Virus record (IMG/VR): IMGVR_UViG_3300025701_000018
Span: 1 to 50,690 of that record
Strand: one strand, 5' to 3'
Source of the DNA: a virus
DNA: 50,690 bases
Shown here: positions 42,201 to 50,675 of the stretch, piece after piece
Position numbering within the stretch: position 1 is the first letter of the stretch
Layout: each line of letters starts with the position of its first letter
Position numbers and translations under genes: made by a program
The notes under the pieces: generated by a model
Told to the model about the DNA's origin: nothing
Databases searched by the model: none
Seen by the model: only the letters and a program-made list of their open reading frames with translations

Positions 42201-44678
42201 AGTTGTACTACCTGAAGTAATTACAGTAACATTTCTTATGTAAGGACTACGTGTTGTTACTTCAAAATCTGTTGCAAAGCGAAATGCATAACCGTTATCA
42301 GGAAATGTTCTATTGCCGCCATTACAGCTAAATGTAAGATTTGATATGAATACATTGTTGCCTACTGTTGACAATCCACCTGTATGATATATTTCTATTA
42401 CTCCGGTAGTTTCGTTGTAGCCTGCTCCTGTAATTGGATACTCTATATCGTCGATTGATATAGTTCCGCCACTAACATAACTGTGAGGCTGTGCTGTTAT
42501 ACCTACGTTAACCGTAGTATTACTTGTGCCTCCAGGTTTATTAAAAAAGTATGCTCTGCCAGTCCTGTTGGCATCGCCAAAAGCACCTGATATTATATAA
42601 TCTCCTGATATTGCCACTGACCCGCCGAAGTAATCGTTCGTATCGACGTTACTGGATATTATTTTTTCTTGTAGAGTCCAAGTACTGCCGTTTGTAGTAA
42701 ACACATAAGCACTGCCTGCTCTGCTACCAGCACCGTACTCATCTTCAAGAGCACCGATAACAACAGTGTCACCACTTATTGCCACTGAAGTGCCGAATTG
42801 GTCCTCAGCATGAGCGTCACTGGCTGTGAGTTTTTGCTGTTGAGTCCAAGTGCTGCCACTTCTAGTAAACACATAAGCACTACCTGACTCAGTATTGTCT
42901 CCCCTTGCACCAATAACAACAGTGTCACTACTTATTGCCACTGAAGTGCCGAAGAAATCGCTAAACGTGCCGTCACTGGCTGTGAGTTTTTGTTGTTCAG
43001 TCCAGGTGCTGCCACTTCTAGTAAACACATAAGCACTACCTGAGTCATTGGCTGGGGCATTGTCTAGATACGCACCAATAACAACAGTGTCACCACTTAT
43101 TGCCGTCGAGACGCCGAATAAATCGAGATTAGCAGCGTCACTGGCTGTGAGTTTTTGTTGTTCAGTCCAGGTGCTGCCACTTCTAGTAAACACATAAGCA
43201 CTACCTGAGCTACTGCCAACGTTATCATCACCTTGAGCACCAATTACAACCGTATCGCCGTCTATAGAGACGCTATAGCCAAAATTATCATATTCAGAAC
43301 CATCACTAGCTGTGAGCTTTTGCTGTTCAGTCCAGGTGCTGCCACTTCTAGTAAACACATAAGCACTACCTGCTTCGCCACCAACAGGATATTCAGGAGC
43401 GCCTACTATAGCAGTGTCACCACTTATTGCTACTGAAGTGCCGAAGTAATTGAGAGTAGCAGCGTCACTGGCTGTGAGCTTTTGCTGTTCAGTCCAAGTT
43501 CCACCAGTACGTGTAAAAATATTTGCACTACCGGAGTTACTACCATCGTCACCATCTCTACGAGCGCCTACTATAGCAGTGTCACCACTTATTGCTACTG
43601 ACCCGCCAAATTCGTCCAAGAAGGATGTAGTGCTGGACACAACATTTTGCTGTTCATTCCAAATAGGACTAGCACCTGCCGCAGTAACTTCATAAAAATT
43701 ACCGCCACTTTGAAATCCAGTAATCATCAAGTCTTCAACTGTTGTTTCACCGTTAAGTAAAAATGCATCGTTGTAACGTGTTGCTGTTGTAGGACGAACA
43801 GTTACACTACGTAAACTTGAACCTTTAACTGTAACACCTACCGGAATTGTTAATGGAAATGCTTCTGTGTACTCCCCCGGATTAATAAAAACAGTATCGC
43901 CTGCTGTTGCCGCACTTAATGCCTGTGTTATTGTAGCATACGGGTCTTGTATGTGATTACCGGTGTTAGAATCGTTGCCGTTTTCAGCAACATAATAGCT
44001 ATTACCATTGCGAAATGTTAGATCAATGCCGTCAACTTCTAATGCTGTAGAGTTGATACTAGTTGCTACTAGATTGTTAACCCAAATATCATTCCATTCT
44101 TTACCGCCAGTATCAGGATTAGATCCCAGTGTATATGTATTATTAGTATCTGGAATAATATTACTTGCAACTTCAGCATTAAATATAACATTATCAGTGT
44201 CTGCATCGCCAAGGGTGATATTTCCGTCTGCTGTAATATTGCCAGTGGCATGGATATCACCTTGAACATCCATATTACTATAAACTTCAACTACACCAGT
44301 TCCGTTTGGTCTAAATTCTAAATTAGCATTTGAATCGTTTGTACTAATGACATTGCCTTCAATATCAATACTGTCGATTCTTGCTTTATTTTGGTATACA
44401 ACATTATCGAATGTACCTAGATTTAAATAGGGCTGTGTTGAACTAATAGTATTACCTACAATAGTAACATTGCCGAGATCAGCCTGCGTGTCCACTAGTA
44501 AATTTGTTGTTTTTGTTGTACCGGAAACTTCTAATTCGTGTGTAGGGGTTGTTGTTTTGATACCGATGCGCTGAGAAGTTACATCTAGATATAATAAGTC
44601 TGTCTCAAAAGCTAAATCAATTCCATTACGAATAAGATTCGACTTTAAGAGCGGACCGGATATGCGACCAACAGCCAT
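39252..44678 (-). CDS. Giant fibre protein, 1808 residues, with FG-GAP propeller
   Basis: N-terminus MAVGRISGPLLKSNLIRNGI, shared with the next giant. Stalk units follow (NLEFRPNGTGVVEVYSNMDV), then a DUF1565-like beta-helix start (NDSNTGNHIQDPYATITQAL). Residues about 336-713 are seven FG-GAP-type repeats (PF14312-like), e.g. FGVSTAISGDTVVIGAYLDN. The beta-helix resumes with GYAFRFATDFEVTTRSPYIR, then NTVDHKGDFRVGELFYVNQE. A long repetitive stalk (IPNNNV.. / TTTTSNTNLELRANGTGNIL) ends in two RPxxxxGxIRYxT boxes. The paralogue at 44810 has the same frame without the propeller. Late promoter and SD AAGGAGAG are upstream, with a 100-base leader. Confidence 0.78.
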   Translation of the reverse strand: MAVGRISGPLLKSNLIRNGIDLAFETDLLYLDVTSQRIGIKTTTPTHELEVSGTTKTTNLLVDTQADLGNVTIVGNTISSTQPYLNLGTFDNVVYQNKARIDSIDIEGNVISTNDSNANLEFRPNGTGVVEVYSNMDVQGDIHATGNITADGNITLGDADTDNVIFNAEVASNIIPDTNNTYTLGSNPDTGGKEWNDIWVNNLVATSINSTALEVDGIDLTFRNGNSYYVAENGNDSNTGNHIQDPYATITQALSAATAGDTVFINPGEYTEAFPLTIPVGVTVKGSSLRSVTVRPTTATRYNDAFLLNGETTVEDLMITGFQSGGNFYEVTAAGASPIWNEQQNVVSSTTSFLDEFGGSVAISGDTAIVGARRDGDDGSNSGSANIFTRTGGTWTEQQKLTASDAATLNYFGTSVAISGDTAIVGAPEYPVGGEAGSAYVFTRSGSTWTEQQKLTASDGSEYDNFGYSVSIDGDTVVIGAQGDDNVGSSSGSAYVFTRSGSTWTEQQKLTASDAANLDLFGVSTAISGDTVVIGAYLDNAPANDSGSAYVFTRSGSTWTEQQKLTASDGTFSDFFGTSVAISSDTVVIGARGDNTESGSAYVFTRSGSTWTQQQKLTASDAHAEDQFGTSVAISGDTVVIGALEDEYGAGSRAGSAYVFTTNGSTWTLQEKIISSNVDTNDYFGGSVAISGDYIISGAFGDANRTGRAYFFNKPGGTSNTTVNVGITAQPHSYVSGGTISIDDIEYPITGAGYNETTGVIEIYHTGGLSTVGNNVFISNLTFSCNGGNRTFPDNGYAFRFATDFEVTTRSPYIRNVTVITSGSTTTVEDPRGFNAGDAGKGAYIDGAYATAASKEASMLFHSATFIVPGVDGIVATNGVRIEWLNSFTYFANRSFHAYDSNDGKYGAGKTRIRLGGLLGTAPAAGQTVTFTSSDSSTVVGPLNIESVINGDILVIDGKNENLIGFDTTPATITFSGTGTATTILNYDLKDFGAEIRMIGSASVYGNYGLVGDGAGVIIYAIGHNLAYVGNGKEITNDPTTVIQANEVVELNGAQVRYNTVDHKGDFRVGELFYVNQEDGSVSFTASNLNIDITNGVTLTTGGNNTVINGEKIDTGNLRISGNTIESLSGNINFSSANDQIDLLNNVNITGDLDVTGNVTIGGNITIGNEVSDTIQIIAGIDSDLVPNLNSTYSLGVPSKRWNNIWTNQANIDGIVIRDNYIETIDSNADLELRASGTGEILIPNNNVQINNNLTVDGTSILANTNITGTITINGSLNQTGNTTVIGDISVLQDLLVNASAQFEEILVDDNFITTTTSNTNLELRANGTGNILIPNNNVVINNDLTINGITTTVDITSTGVITADSFTNNTILIDNNVIETISVDTNLDLRANGSGKIIIPSNNVDITQALTVNGNTVLANTNITGTVTHVGNYNQTGNTTITGNLNVLGNLDVSGAFQFEEILVDDNFITTTTSNTNLELRANGTGNILIPNNNVIISNNLTVNGTLNVGNIDSIGTIQANNFTTGDILIDDNFITTTISNSNLELRSAGTGSIIIDDISINDSTITSTSNLILQPGSGTVNIIGTGSLVLPKGNTSERPTPAAGQIRYNTELERFEGYNNTGWINLKGVQDQDGNTRVTAELTEGANDNTIRFIIEDATVVDITSQRLSAPKVLVDNIQLDGNVISTITADTDLVLSANGTGRVVLDNIAIKDNVILNTVSGSNTLLQSTGTGYVEIGGTAGIVLPIGDDTNRPPVSSAGMIRYHTVDERVELFDGTNWVSVAGSSGGISFADAEDIAIEKVLIFG
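40191..40304 (-). repeat. 114-bp perfect direct repeat, copy 1 (partner 40662-40775)
   Basis: Bases 40191-40304 and 40662-40775 read identically over 114 positions. They encode the stalk unit around EEILVDDNFITTTTSNTNLE and LRANGTGNILIPNNNVV/I. Spacing is 471 bp (157 codons), so recombination between copies would delete or add one in-frame stalk unit. Confidence 0.85.
40662..40775 (-). repeat. 114-bp perfect direct repeat, copy 2
   Basis: Second copy of the repeat at 40191-40304 in the same gene and frame. Confidence 0.85.
42530..43668 (-). repeat. Seven tandem FG-GAP repeats, middle ones near-identical with 165-bp period
   Basis: Seven protein repeats of about 52-56 residues share WTEQQKLTASD, FG.SVAISGDT(V/A)(V/I)(I/V)GA and SGSAYVFTRSGS. 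At the DNA level a 48-base core is identical at 42995-43042, 43160-43207 and 43325-43372, exactly 165 bp apart, with a near-identical fourth copy near 42836. Only the loop between GA and SGSAYVF varies strongly (e.g. YLDNAPAND, RGDNTE, QGDDNVGSS). Seven repeats fit a seven-bladed propeller like integrin alpha heads. Confidence 0.82.
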
Positions 44679-44809
44679 ATTCTCTCCTTAACACGGGGAT
44701 CCTGTCCCACCAACTACCTTACATTGCGAGTTGACCACAGTTTGATTGTACAAAACATTAGTCGCGTTCTGTACATTAGTATTTATCGTTTATTAAGAAA
44801 AGGAATGGG
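44679..44809. other. 131-base intergenic leader between two giant fibre genes
   Basis: Longest gap in the structural block. It holds the late element at 44780-44786 and then an untranslated leader of about 90 bases, with a short GC-rich GGGACAGGATCCC segment capable of a 4-bp stem, before SD AAGGAGAG. No open frame or tRNA is seen. Confidence 0.5.
44780..44786 (-). promoter_or_regulatory. Late promoter element ATAAATA for the 1808-residue fibre
   Basis: The minus strand reads ACGATAAATACTAATG, about 102 bases upstream of the ATG. It shares CGATAAATACTAATG exactly with the gp13 promoter at 2594-2600, extending the match well beyond the 7-base core. Confidence 0.65.
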
Positions 44810-47800
44810 TTAACCGTAAATTAACGATTGTTGTATACTAAGATCTTCCATAACGTTTGATGAAATACTTTCAGATAGCCCAGCACTTGGTATCCACTTT
44901 GTTCCGTCATATGTTTCTAATACATCAGTATCGCTATTATGCCTAGTTAGACCAATTTGAGGTGCTGAAGGTCGTTCGGCTGTTGTGCCAGATGGAAATC
45001 TAACAGCATAATTACTATCAAACACTACAAGATGGGTACCAGTTCCGTTAAATTTAAAATTCTCATTTGTGCCGTTTGTATTAGTAATTATATTTCCATT
45101 AAATTTAAAATCATCAATAAGTGTATTTCTAGTGCTTGAGACTTCTAAATCTGCATTACTGACATTAGTTAAAATAGTATTTGAATTTATTAATATATCG
45201 TCAACTTGTAAGCTAGATAATTCAATTCCGTTAGAGTTAACTACTCCTACCTGTGCATTGTTAATTTGAAATGCTATAGTATTGTTTGTTGGATGTGCTG
45301 TTAGACTTGTACGTCTATCATTAGAATATACTCCGCCAAATGATATAACATCATTACTTGTTGCTTCAAAAACATTATCAAAGGTATTAAATCGTATATC
45401 GCCGAGGTTAAGCGATCTTTCTGGTATTGTCCCAGTTGGGATTTTTAATGCTAGAGTACCTAATATAGTTAAGTTATTAGTAACATTAAAAGTTATATCG
45501 TCTGATACTGTTTGTAGTACATTATCTTTAATGTGTATATCTTGTAAACCTACATACCCTGTACCACTTGCTCGTAGTTCTAAATTACTATTACTGTTTG
45601 TAGTACGTATAATATTATCAAAAATTTCTATGTCACTTGAACTGTTTAAATTTTCTATAGCAAAGGTATTATCAATATTAATAGTTGGTGCATTTAAAGT
45701 ACCAACAGTTAAATCATTAGATATCCCAGTGTTACTATTAGTAATTAATATATTTCCTGCGTTGTTAGCACGTAATTCTAAATCAGTATTACTTGTAGTT
45801 GTAGTAATAACGTTACCGTCAATATTAATTTCTTCAAACTGTGTTTGGCTATTTACATCTAAGTCACTAGTAATTGTAAGATCAATAGTACTATAATTTC
45901 CTGTTTGGGGTCTATTACCAACGTGTGTTACTATACCTGTAATATTAATGTCTTGTAGATCTGTGTTGTTACTAACTGTTAAGTTGTTACTTATTTGTAC
46001 ATCATTACTAGGAATAATAATTTTTCCACTAGCACGTAATTCTAAATCAGCATTTGAAATATCTGTAGTGATTACATTTGCATTAATGTTAATAGTATTA
46101 TTATCAAATGTAGATGCTTCGACTTGCTGAGCAACATTTATATCTGATGTAAGTGAAGATCCTTGAATATTAAAATCATTATTTATAATAACATCTTGAT
46201 TAGGTATTAGAACAATTCCAGTACTATTAGCACGTAATTCTAAATCAGTATTACTTGTAGTTGTAGTAATAACGTTACCGTCAATGTTAATTTCTTCAAA
46301 CTGTACTTGTGATCCAACTGTTAAATTTTGGACTGTTAAATTAGTAGTACTATAATTTCCTGTTTGATTTCTATTACCAACGTGTGTTAATATACCTGTA
46401 ATATTAATGTCTTGTAGATCTGTGTTATTACTAACTGTTAAATTATTGCCTGCACGAGTATTATTATTAGGAATTAATATCTCATTTGTGCCGCTTGCTT
46501 GCAATTCTAAATCAGCATTTGATACTGTAGTAGTAAGATAATTTTCTGTAAATTTAATATCAGCTAAATTTGCACGGTTAGTGTTAGTAAATAACCATTC
46601 TTTAGCAGCAGATCCTAAATTAAAAGTACTATCTTGATTTGGATTAATATTTTGATCAAAGTTAACATTAAAGTCAACTATATCAGTAGATTGATTTCCT
46701 AGTAAATTAAGATCACCACTGAAACTTAAATCACCACTGATGTCTAAATCTTTATGTATATTAGTACTGTTTAAGTTTATTAGTCCACTTGCTGATATAA
46801 TATTAATATCGCCCAATGTAGATAAAATAGTATTATTAGCAAGCCGTAAACTTCCAGTTTCAATTTTTTCACCGTCAATTAATGTAATTTTGCCGTTAAC
46901 GTCTTTAACAGTTAATCCATTTAATGCATCAACTTGTGCTTCAGTAATAACTAAACTTGTTTCACCTGTTTCTTGGTTAACAAAAAATTGTTCGCCAACT
47001 CTAAAATTACCATTATGGTCTGTTGTTTGATAATAAACTTTTCCGTTATTTAATTCTGTAATTTCTTGGCTTTGTATTACTCTACTAGTATCGTTATCTA
47101 AAAATTTACCTGTACCTATATAAGCTAAATTATGTTGAATTAAGTACATTAAACAATCAACGCCGTCGGCTACTGCGCCGTAATTGCCATAAACATTTGC
47201 TGAGCCAATTGAGCGTATCTCTGCACCAAATTGTGTTGTTGACCCGTCTGAGCTTAAATGACCTGTCGATCCTCTTACTGCATACATTCCTCTATTAGCA
47301 AAGTATGTAAAACTATTAAGCCATTCTACTCTAACACCGTTAGTCGTCGTAAGTGCATCTACTCCGGGAGTAATAAACGTTACGCTATGGAATAACATAC
47401 TTGCTTCGTTACTTGCACTGTTTACGCTTGCGCCATCAACTAACGCACCTTTACCTGCATCACCACTAGCAAATCCTCTTGGATCACTAACACTTGTGGT
47501 TGTACCTTGTGTAATAACTGTTACGTTTTGTATATATGGACTTCTAGTACTTACAACAGTATTTGGTGCAAATCTAAATGCGTACCCGGTGTTTGTTCCA
47601 CTGTTGTAATAAAAGTTTTTAATTGTTAAGTTTTGTACAGTTGATTCGCCATTAAGTAAAAACACATCATTACTTTGTGTACTAGTATCTGGAGTAATGA
47701 TTGTATTACGTGTATCATCGCCCATTACTGTAACATTACTAGGCACTGTTAACGGCAATTCTTCTTGATATTCTCCTGCGGATATGCGAATAGTTACAGG

Positions 47801-48595
47801 CCCAGAAGTACTTCCATCTGATGCATCTAACGCCTTTTTTACTGTTTGAAACGGAGAAAATACTGAGTCGCCACTATTATTATCATTGCCGTTAACACTA
47901 ACGTAGAATGTATTTCCTAATTTTAAATTATAATCAAGATTGTCAACAATAATCGAAGTTGCACTAACTGATGTTCCGTTAACTAAGTTGGTATATATTG
48001 CATTCCATTTAGTGTTTATAGATCCTAAATTATAAGTTCCGGAATCATTGGGTATAATGTCACTGTTTATATCAGTGTTAAAAATAACAGTGTCTTGATT
48101 TATGTCATCACCAAAAGTAATTGTGCCGTCAAAGGTAATATTTTGATTACTGTGTAAGTTGCCATATATTTCTAAATCTGAAAATATGTCAATTTTACCA
48201 GTTCCGTTAGGACGCAAATCAATATTTGAATTACTATCAAAACTAGATATAATATTATCGTTTATATTAATATTGTCAGTACTAAGACCTGATAAATTAA
48301 TTAGCTGCGATGCCGATAAATTAATATCACCGTTTAATGTGGTTATGTTATTTTGACTAACTGTAAGATTTGCAATATACGAAGTGTTAGTTGATATTAA
48401 ATTAGTAGCATGTATTGTAGAATTTACGTCAAGTTCGTATCCAGCGGATCCTTTATTAACTCCTATTTTTCCGTTATTAACGTCTAAATATAATAACTGT
48501 GTTGATCCAGACGTGTTTCTAAAGGCAAGATCAATACCGTTACGTTCTAAATTTGCTGTTAATAATGGTCCGGAAATTCTACCGACTTGTGACAT
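44810..48595 (-). CDS. Giant fibre protein, 1261 residues
   Basis: Starts MSQVGRISGPLLTANLERNG, like the 1808-residue neighbour. It has the same order without the propeller: stalk, DUF1565-like beta-helix (NDNNSGDSVFSPFQTVKKAL), TRSPYIQNVTVITQGT, FASGDAGKGALVDG, EASMLFHSVTFITPGVDALT, EWLNSFTYFANRG, TTDHNGNFRVGEQFFVNQET, then repeated stalk units (TTTTSNTDLELRANSTGIVL), and end modules with GTTAERPSAPQIGLTRHNSD and ETYDGTKWIPS. Likely a trimeric beta-helical tail or whisker fibre. SD AGGAG is present. The late promoter upstream lies partly in a small inverted repeat that includes the SD. Confidence 0.76.
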   Translation of the reverse strand: MSQVGRISGPLLTANLERNGIDLAFRNTSGSTQLLYLDVNNGKIGVNKGSAGYELDVNSTIHATNLISTNTSYIANLTVSQNNITTLNGDINLSASQLINLSGLSTDNININDNIISSFDSNSNIDLRPNGTGKIDIFSDLEIYGNLHSNQNITFDGTITFGDDINQDTVIFNTDINSDIIPNDSGTYNLGSINTKWNAIYTNLVNGTSVSATSIIVDNLDYNLKLGNTFYVSVNGNDNNSGDSVFSPFQTVKKALDASDGSTSGPVTIRISAGEYQEELPLTVPSNVTVMGDDTRNTIITPDTSTQSNDVFLLNGESTVQNLTIKNFYYNSGTNTGYAFRFAPNTVVSTRSPYIQNVTVITQGTTTSVSDPRGFASGDAGKGALVDGASVNSASNEASMLFHSVTFITPGVDALTTTNGVRVEWLNSFTYFANRGMYAVRGSTGHLSSDGSTTQFGAEIRSIGSANVYGNYGAVADGVDCLMYLIQHNLAYIGTGKFLDNDTSRVIQSQEITELNNGKVYYQTTDHNGNFRVGEQFFVNQETGETSLVITEAQVDALNGLTVKDVNGKITLIDGEKIETGSLRLANNTILSTLGDINIISASGLINLNSTNIHKDLDISGDLSFSGDLNLLGNQSTDIVDFNVNFDQNINPNQDSTFNLGSAAKEWLFTNTNRANLADIKFTENYLTTTVSNADLELQASGTNEILIPNNNTRAGNNLTVSNNTDLQDINITGILTHVGNRNQTGNYSTTNLTVQNLTVGSQVQFEEINIDGNVITTTTSNTDLELRANSTGIVLIPNQDVIINNDFNIQGSSLTSDINVAQQVEASTFDNNTININANVITTDISNADLELRASGKIIIPSNDVQISNNLTVSNNTDLQDINITGIVTHVGNRPQTGNYSTIDLTITSDLDVNSQTQFEEINIDGNVITTTTSNTDLELRANNAGNILITNSNTGISNDLTVGTLNAPTINIDNTFAIENLNSSSDIEIFDNIIRTTNSNSNLELRASGTGYVGLQDIHIKDNVLQTVSDDITFNVTNNLTILGTLALKIPTGTIPERSLNLGDIRFNTFDNVFEATSNDVISFGGVYSNDRRTSLTAHPTNNTIAFQINNAQVGVVNSNGIELSSLQVDDILINSNTILTNVSNADLEVSSTRNTLIDDFKFNGNIITNTNGTNENFKFNGTGTHLVVFDSNYAVRFPSGTTAERPSAPQIGLTRHNSDTDVLETYDGTKWIPSAGLSESISSNVMEDLSIQQSLIYG

Positions 48596-48602
48596 GTTAA
48601 CT

Positions 48603-48623
48603 CCTATACTATGTATTTATAGG
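48603..48623 (-). promoter_or_regulatory. Late promoter TATAAATA overlapping a short SD-masking inverted repeat
   Basis: The minus strand reads CCTATAAATACATAGTATAGGAG. CCTATA (48618-48623) can pair with TATAGG (48603-48608), which includes part of the SD. The late element (48614-48620) starts within the 5' arm, so RNA started there would lack it. This is a weaker (6-bp) version of the arrangement at 22292-22331. Confidence 0.5.
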
Positions 48624-48624
48624 T

Positions 48625-49302
48625 TTACTTGTCGAAGTTGTGAATGACTGTTACAGGCTTTGCTAAGTCAGGCGCACTAGTAAAACTTATATAATATCCT
48701 GTAGGCCTTGCTAACCCAGTAGCATCAACTGTTCCTGCACCGGTTGCTGTAAACACAGTTCCAGGATTATTATCTGCTGCACCATGCTCTGCTACAAAAT
48801 CTGTAGATCCTGTTGCGGTAATGATATATTGTGTACTAGTAACAAAGCTACCAGATGCAACTTCTTGCCCAGTCGTTGTCGAAACAGGATTTTGTACTAA
48901 TGTGTAGTTTGTTACAGAAAGTTGAAATACATTTTCTACAAGAACTAACACATTTTGTGCCGCTGCTGGTGCTTTGTAATTGTCATTTGCATCTTGGCTG
49001 TCCAAAGGTCCAAACAATATAATTGTTGCATCACCGTTACCTAAGTTTTGTTGTACAATACTAGTAGGTTCAAGGAAGCGTAGCCGACGCCAGGCTGAAT
49101 CTTGATAAAGTTCAAAGCTTTCAAGGTCTGTATTATATCTAGCATGGCCATTAACTGGAGTAGTAGGTCTCTGTGCCTCAGTGCCCTTAGGTACTAACAT
49201 TACGTTAGTTGATTCAAGAACTACCTGATCGTTAATATCGTACTTAACACCGCGACCTGCAATACTACGTAGATTAGTTGTTTGGGCTTTGATTAATCTC
49301 AT
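48625..49302 (-). CDS. Fibre / structural protein with RYNT-type module
   Basis: 225 residues. N-terminus MRLIKAQTTNLRSIAGRGVK, then the shared fibre module PKGTEAQRPTTPVNGHARYN through ESFELYQDSAWRRL, a middle domain (NVLVLVENVFQLSVTNYTLV), and the phage structural motif STQYIITATGSTDFVAEHGA followed by NNPGTVFTATGAGT. It ends with YYISFTSAPDLAKPVTVIHN, a beta module common in phage structural proteins. Its start overlaps the stop of the 110-residue gene. It is probably a virion protein preceding the giant fibres. Confidence 0.62.
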   Translation of the reverse strand: MRLIKAQTTNLRSIAGRGVKYDINDQVVLESTNVMLVPKGTEAQRPTTPVNGHARYNTDLESFELYQDSAWRRLRFLEPTSIVQQNLGNGDATIILFGPLDSQDANDNYKAPAAAQNVLVLVENVFQLSVTNYTLVQNPVSTTTGQEVASGSFVTSTQYIITATGSTDFVAEHGAADNNPGTVFTATGAGTVDATGLARPTGYYISFTSAPDLAKPVTVIHNFDK

Positions 49303-49634
49303 TATACTTCCAAATAACTTATTGTTGTTGCTAAGTCTGTTAATGCAGCGCCGATATCAGGACTAGCAACAAATGATATTTTATCACCTGTTTCTAATAC
49401 AATTCTTTCGCTATCAAATGTAAATGTTTCACCAGCAGGTAATATTAAATTATTAATAACTCGTGTAATCTTGTTATTCAATGCGCTGCCGTTAGCAACA
49501 AAATGTAAATCAAATGTTGCATCTGCGGCTCCTGTATTACACACTAATATATTTGTAATAGCATAACTTTTAGTTGCCGGTACAGTGATTACGTCTAATT
49601 GATTTGTAGTTAATTGTGCGTTTACTATTGCCAT
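49302..49634 (-). CDS. Small beta-rich virion protein, 110 residues (third of three)
   Basis: Third member of the small beta-rich set with 24703-25029 and 38916-39245: AITNILVCNTGAADATFDLH, NLILPAGETFTFDSERIVLE and TGDKISFVASPDIGAALTDL. The CN turn, the L.AGE..... strand and the ERIVLE.GD pattern recur. This type of sequence also occurs in many phage structural cassettes. SD AAGG is present. Position before giant fibres suggests a fibre-associated role, by inference. Confidence 0.58.
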   Translation of the reverse strand: MAIVNAQLTTNQLDVITVPATKSYAITNILVCNTGAADATFDLHFVANGSALNNKITRVINNLILPAGETFTFDSERIVLETGDKISFVASPDIGAALTDLATTISYLEV

Positions 49635-49643
49635 TTCATTTCC

Positions 49644-50675
49644 TTAAAAAAGCATGCTAAACAGCAATGCTCTATTTTTACTTATTATTTCTCCAGCAGT
49701 ACTATCTTTATTTACAAAGTATAATCCTGTCCTACCGGTACTTTCGTCTGTTGAATATAACTTTATTCCGCTATCAGGTGAAATTGTACCTGGATCAATT
49801 GTGTCATCGTCATACAACAACGAAGTTATTTCAAACGCATCCTTTACTTTAACCGATCCAGACCCAGGTGCTGATAATAGTAATGATTCGTCACTGATAG
49901 TTGTTGAAATTTCATTACCTTGTATTTTAATATCTCCAAGTTCTATTCTGTTTGAATAAAAATTAGTAGTTACTATCCCGTCTATAGATATAATTACAGT
50001 ACTTTCAGATGCACTAGTGTCAAAATCAATAGCATTTACAGAAGTATTAGCGTCAGCAATGCCTGGTTGTAAATTAGATGCAAGTGCAAATGTAACATAA
50101 TCAACTAATCCTTTAACATTTGGTATATAGTCGTTATTTAAAACTACTCCACTACCTGCGTCAGTAATTACTCCACCAGAGTAATTAAATACGTTTTCTT
50201 CGTAATCAACTGTACCTGCTACATTAATAGCACTGTTAGGCGTTGTTACATATAACGGCCCTTCAGCATTAATACTGTTTACATTAAGCGGAAGAAATGC
50301 ACCGTTGATATCTTCAAATCTAAATGACCCTGTGCCACTTAGGCCGCCGGCAACATATGGACTTTGTTCATCAAACACTAATCTTGCAGTAGGCAAGCTA
50401 CCTCTATCAATTTCAATACCTGCTTTGTAGTCAAAGCTAGCTCGGATACCTGCACCAGCTTCTCCATTATTAAGTGTCAGTATGTTATCAGCAATAGTAG
50501 TAACAGAAGATTCTACAGTTGTTTGTGTACCTTTGACTTCTAAGTCGCCAGTAACAACAACAGTGCCTCTAGGACTTGCTGCACCACTAGTGGTATCTAA
50601 GTAGATTGTGCCTGAGGCACCGTTATCTACTACAATTCTATAGTCGCCGTCTGTTACTCTTAATACTTTTGACAT
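49644..50675 (-). CDS. Conserved marine T4-like phage structural protein, 343 residues
   Basis: Begins MSKVLRVTDGDYRIVVDNGA, then GTVVVTGDLEVKGTQTTVES, TTIADNILTLNNGEAGAGI, KAGIEIDRGSLPTARLVFDE and, near the C-terminus, TGRTGLYFVNKDSTAGEIIS with ALLFSMLF at the end. I recognise this N-terminal pattern from structural proteins of cyanophage-type T4-like phages, where it sits at the head of a fibre block as here. Beta-rich stalk units (EISTTISDESLLLSAPGSGS) match those in the giants. SD AGGA lies in the last bases of the window; the promoter must lie further right. Confidence 0.68.
   Translation of the reverse strand: MSKVLRVTDGDYRIVVDNGASGTIYLDTTSGAASPRGTVVVTGDLEVKGTQTTVESSVTTIADNILTLNNGEAGAGIRASFDYKAGIEIDRGSLPTARLVFDEQSPYVAGGLSGTGSFRFEDINGAFLPLNVNSINAEGPLYVTTPNSAINVAGTVDYEENVFNYSGGVITDAGSGVVLNNDYIPNVKGLVDYVTFALASNLQPGIADANTSVNAIDFDTSASESTVIISIDGIVTTNFYSNRIELGDIKIQGNEISTTISDESLLLSAPGSGSVKVKDAFEITSLLYDDDTIDPGTISPDSGIKLYSTDESTGRTGLYFVNKDSTAGEIISKNRALLFSMLF

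Noticed and set aside
40191-43668. Regular DNA repeats considered as a CRISPR array
   Set aside because: Repeats are long, lie in frame inside a fibre gene and encode protein repeats; spacers are coding.
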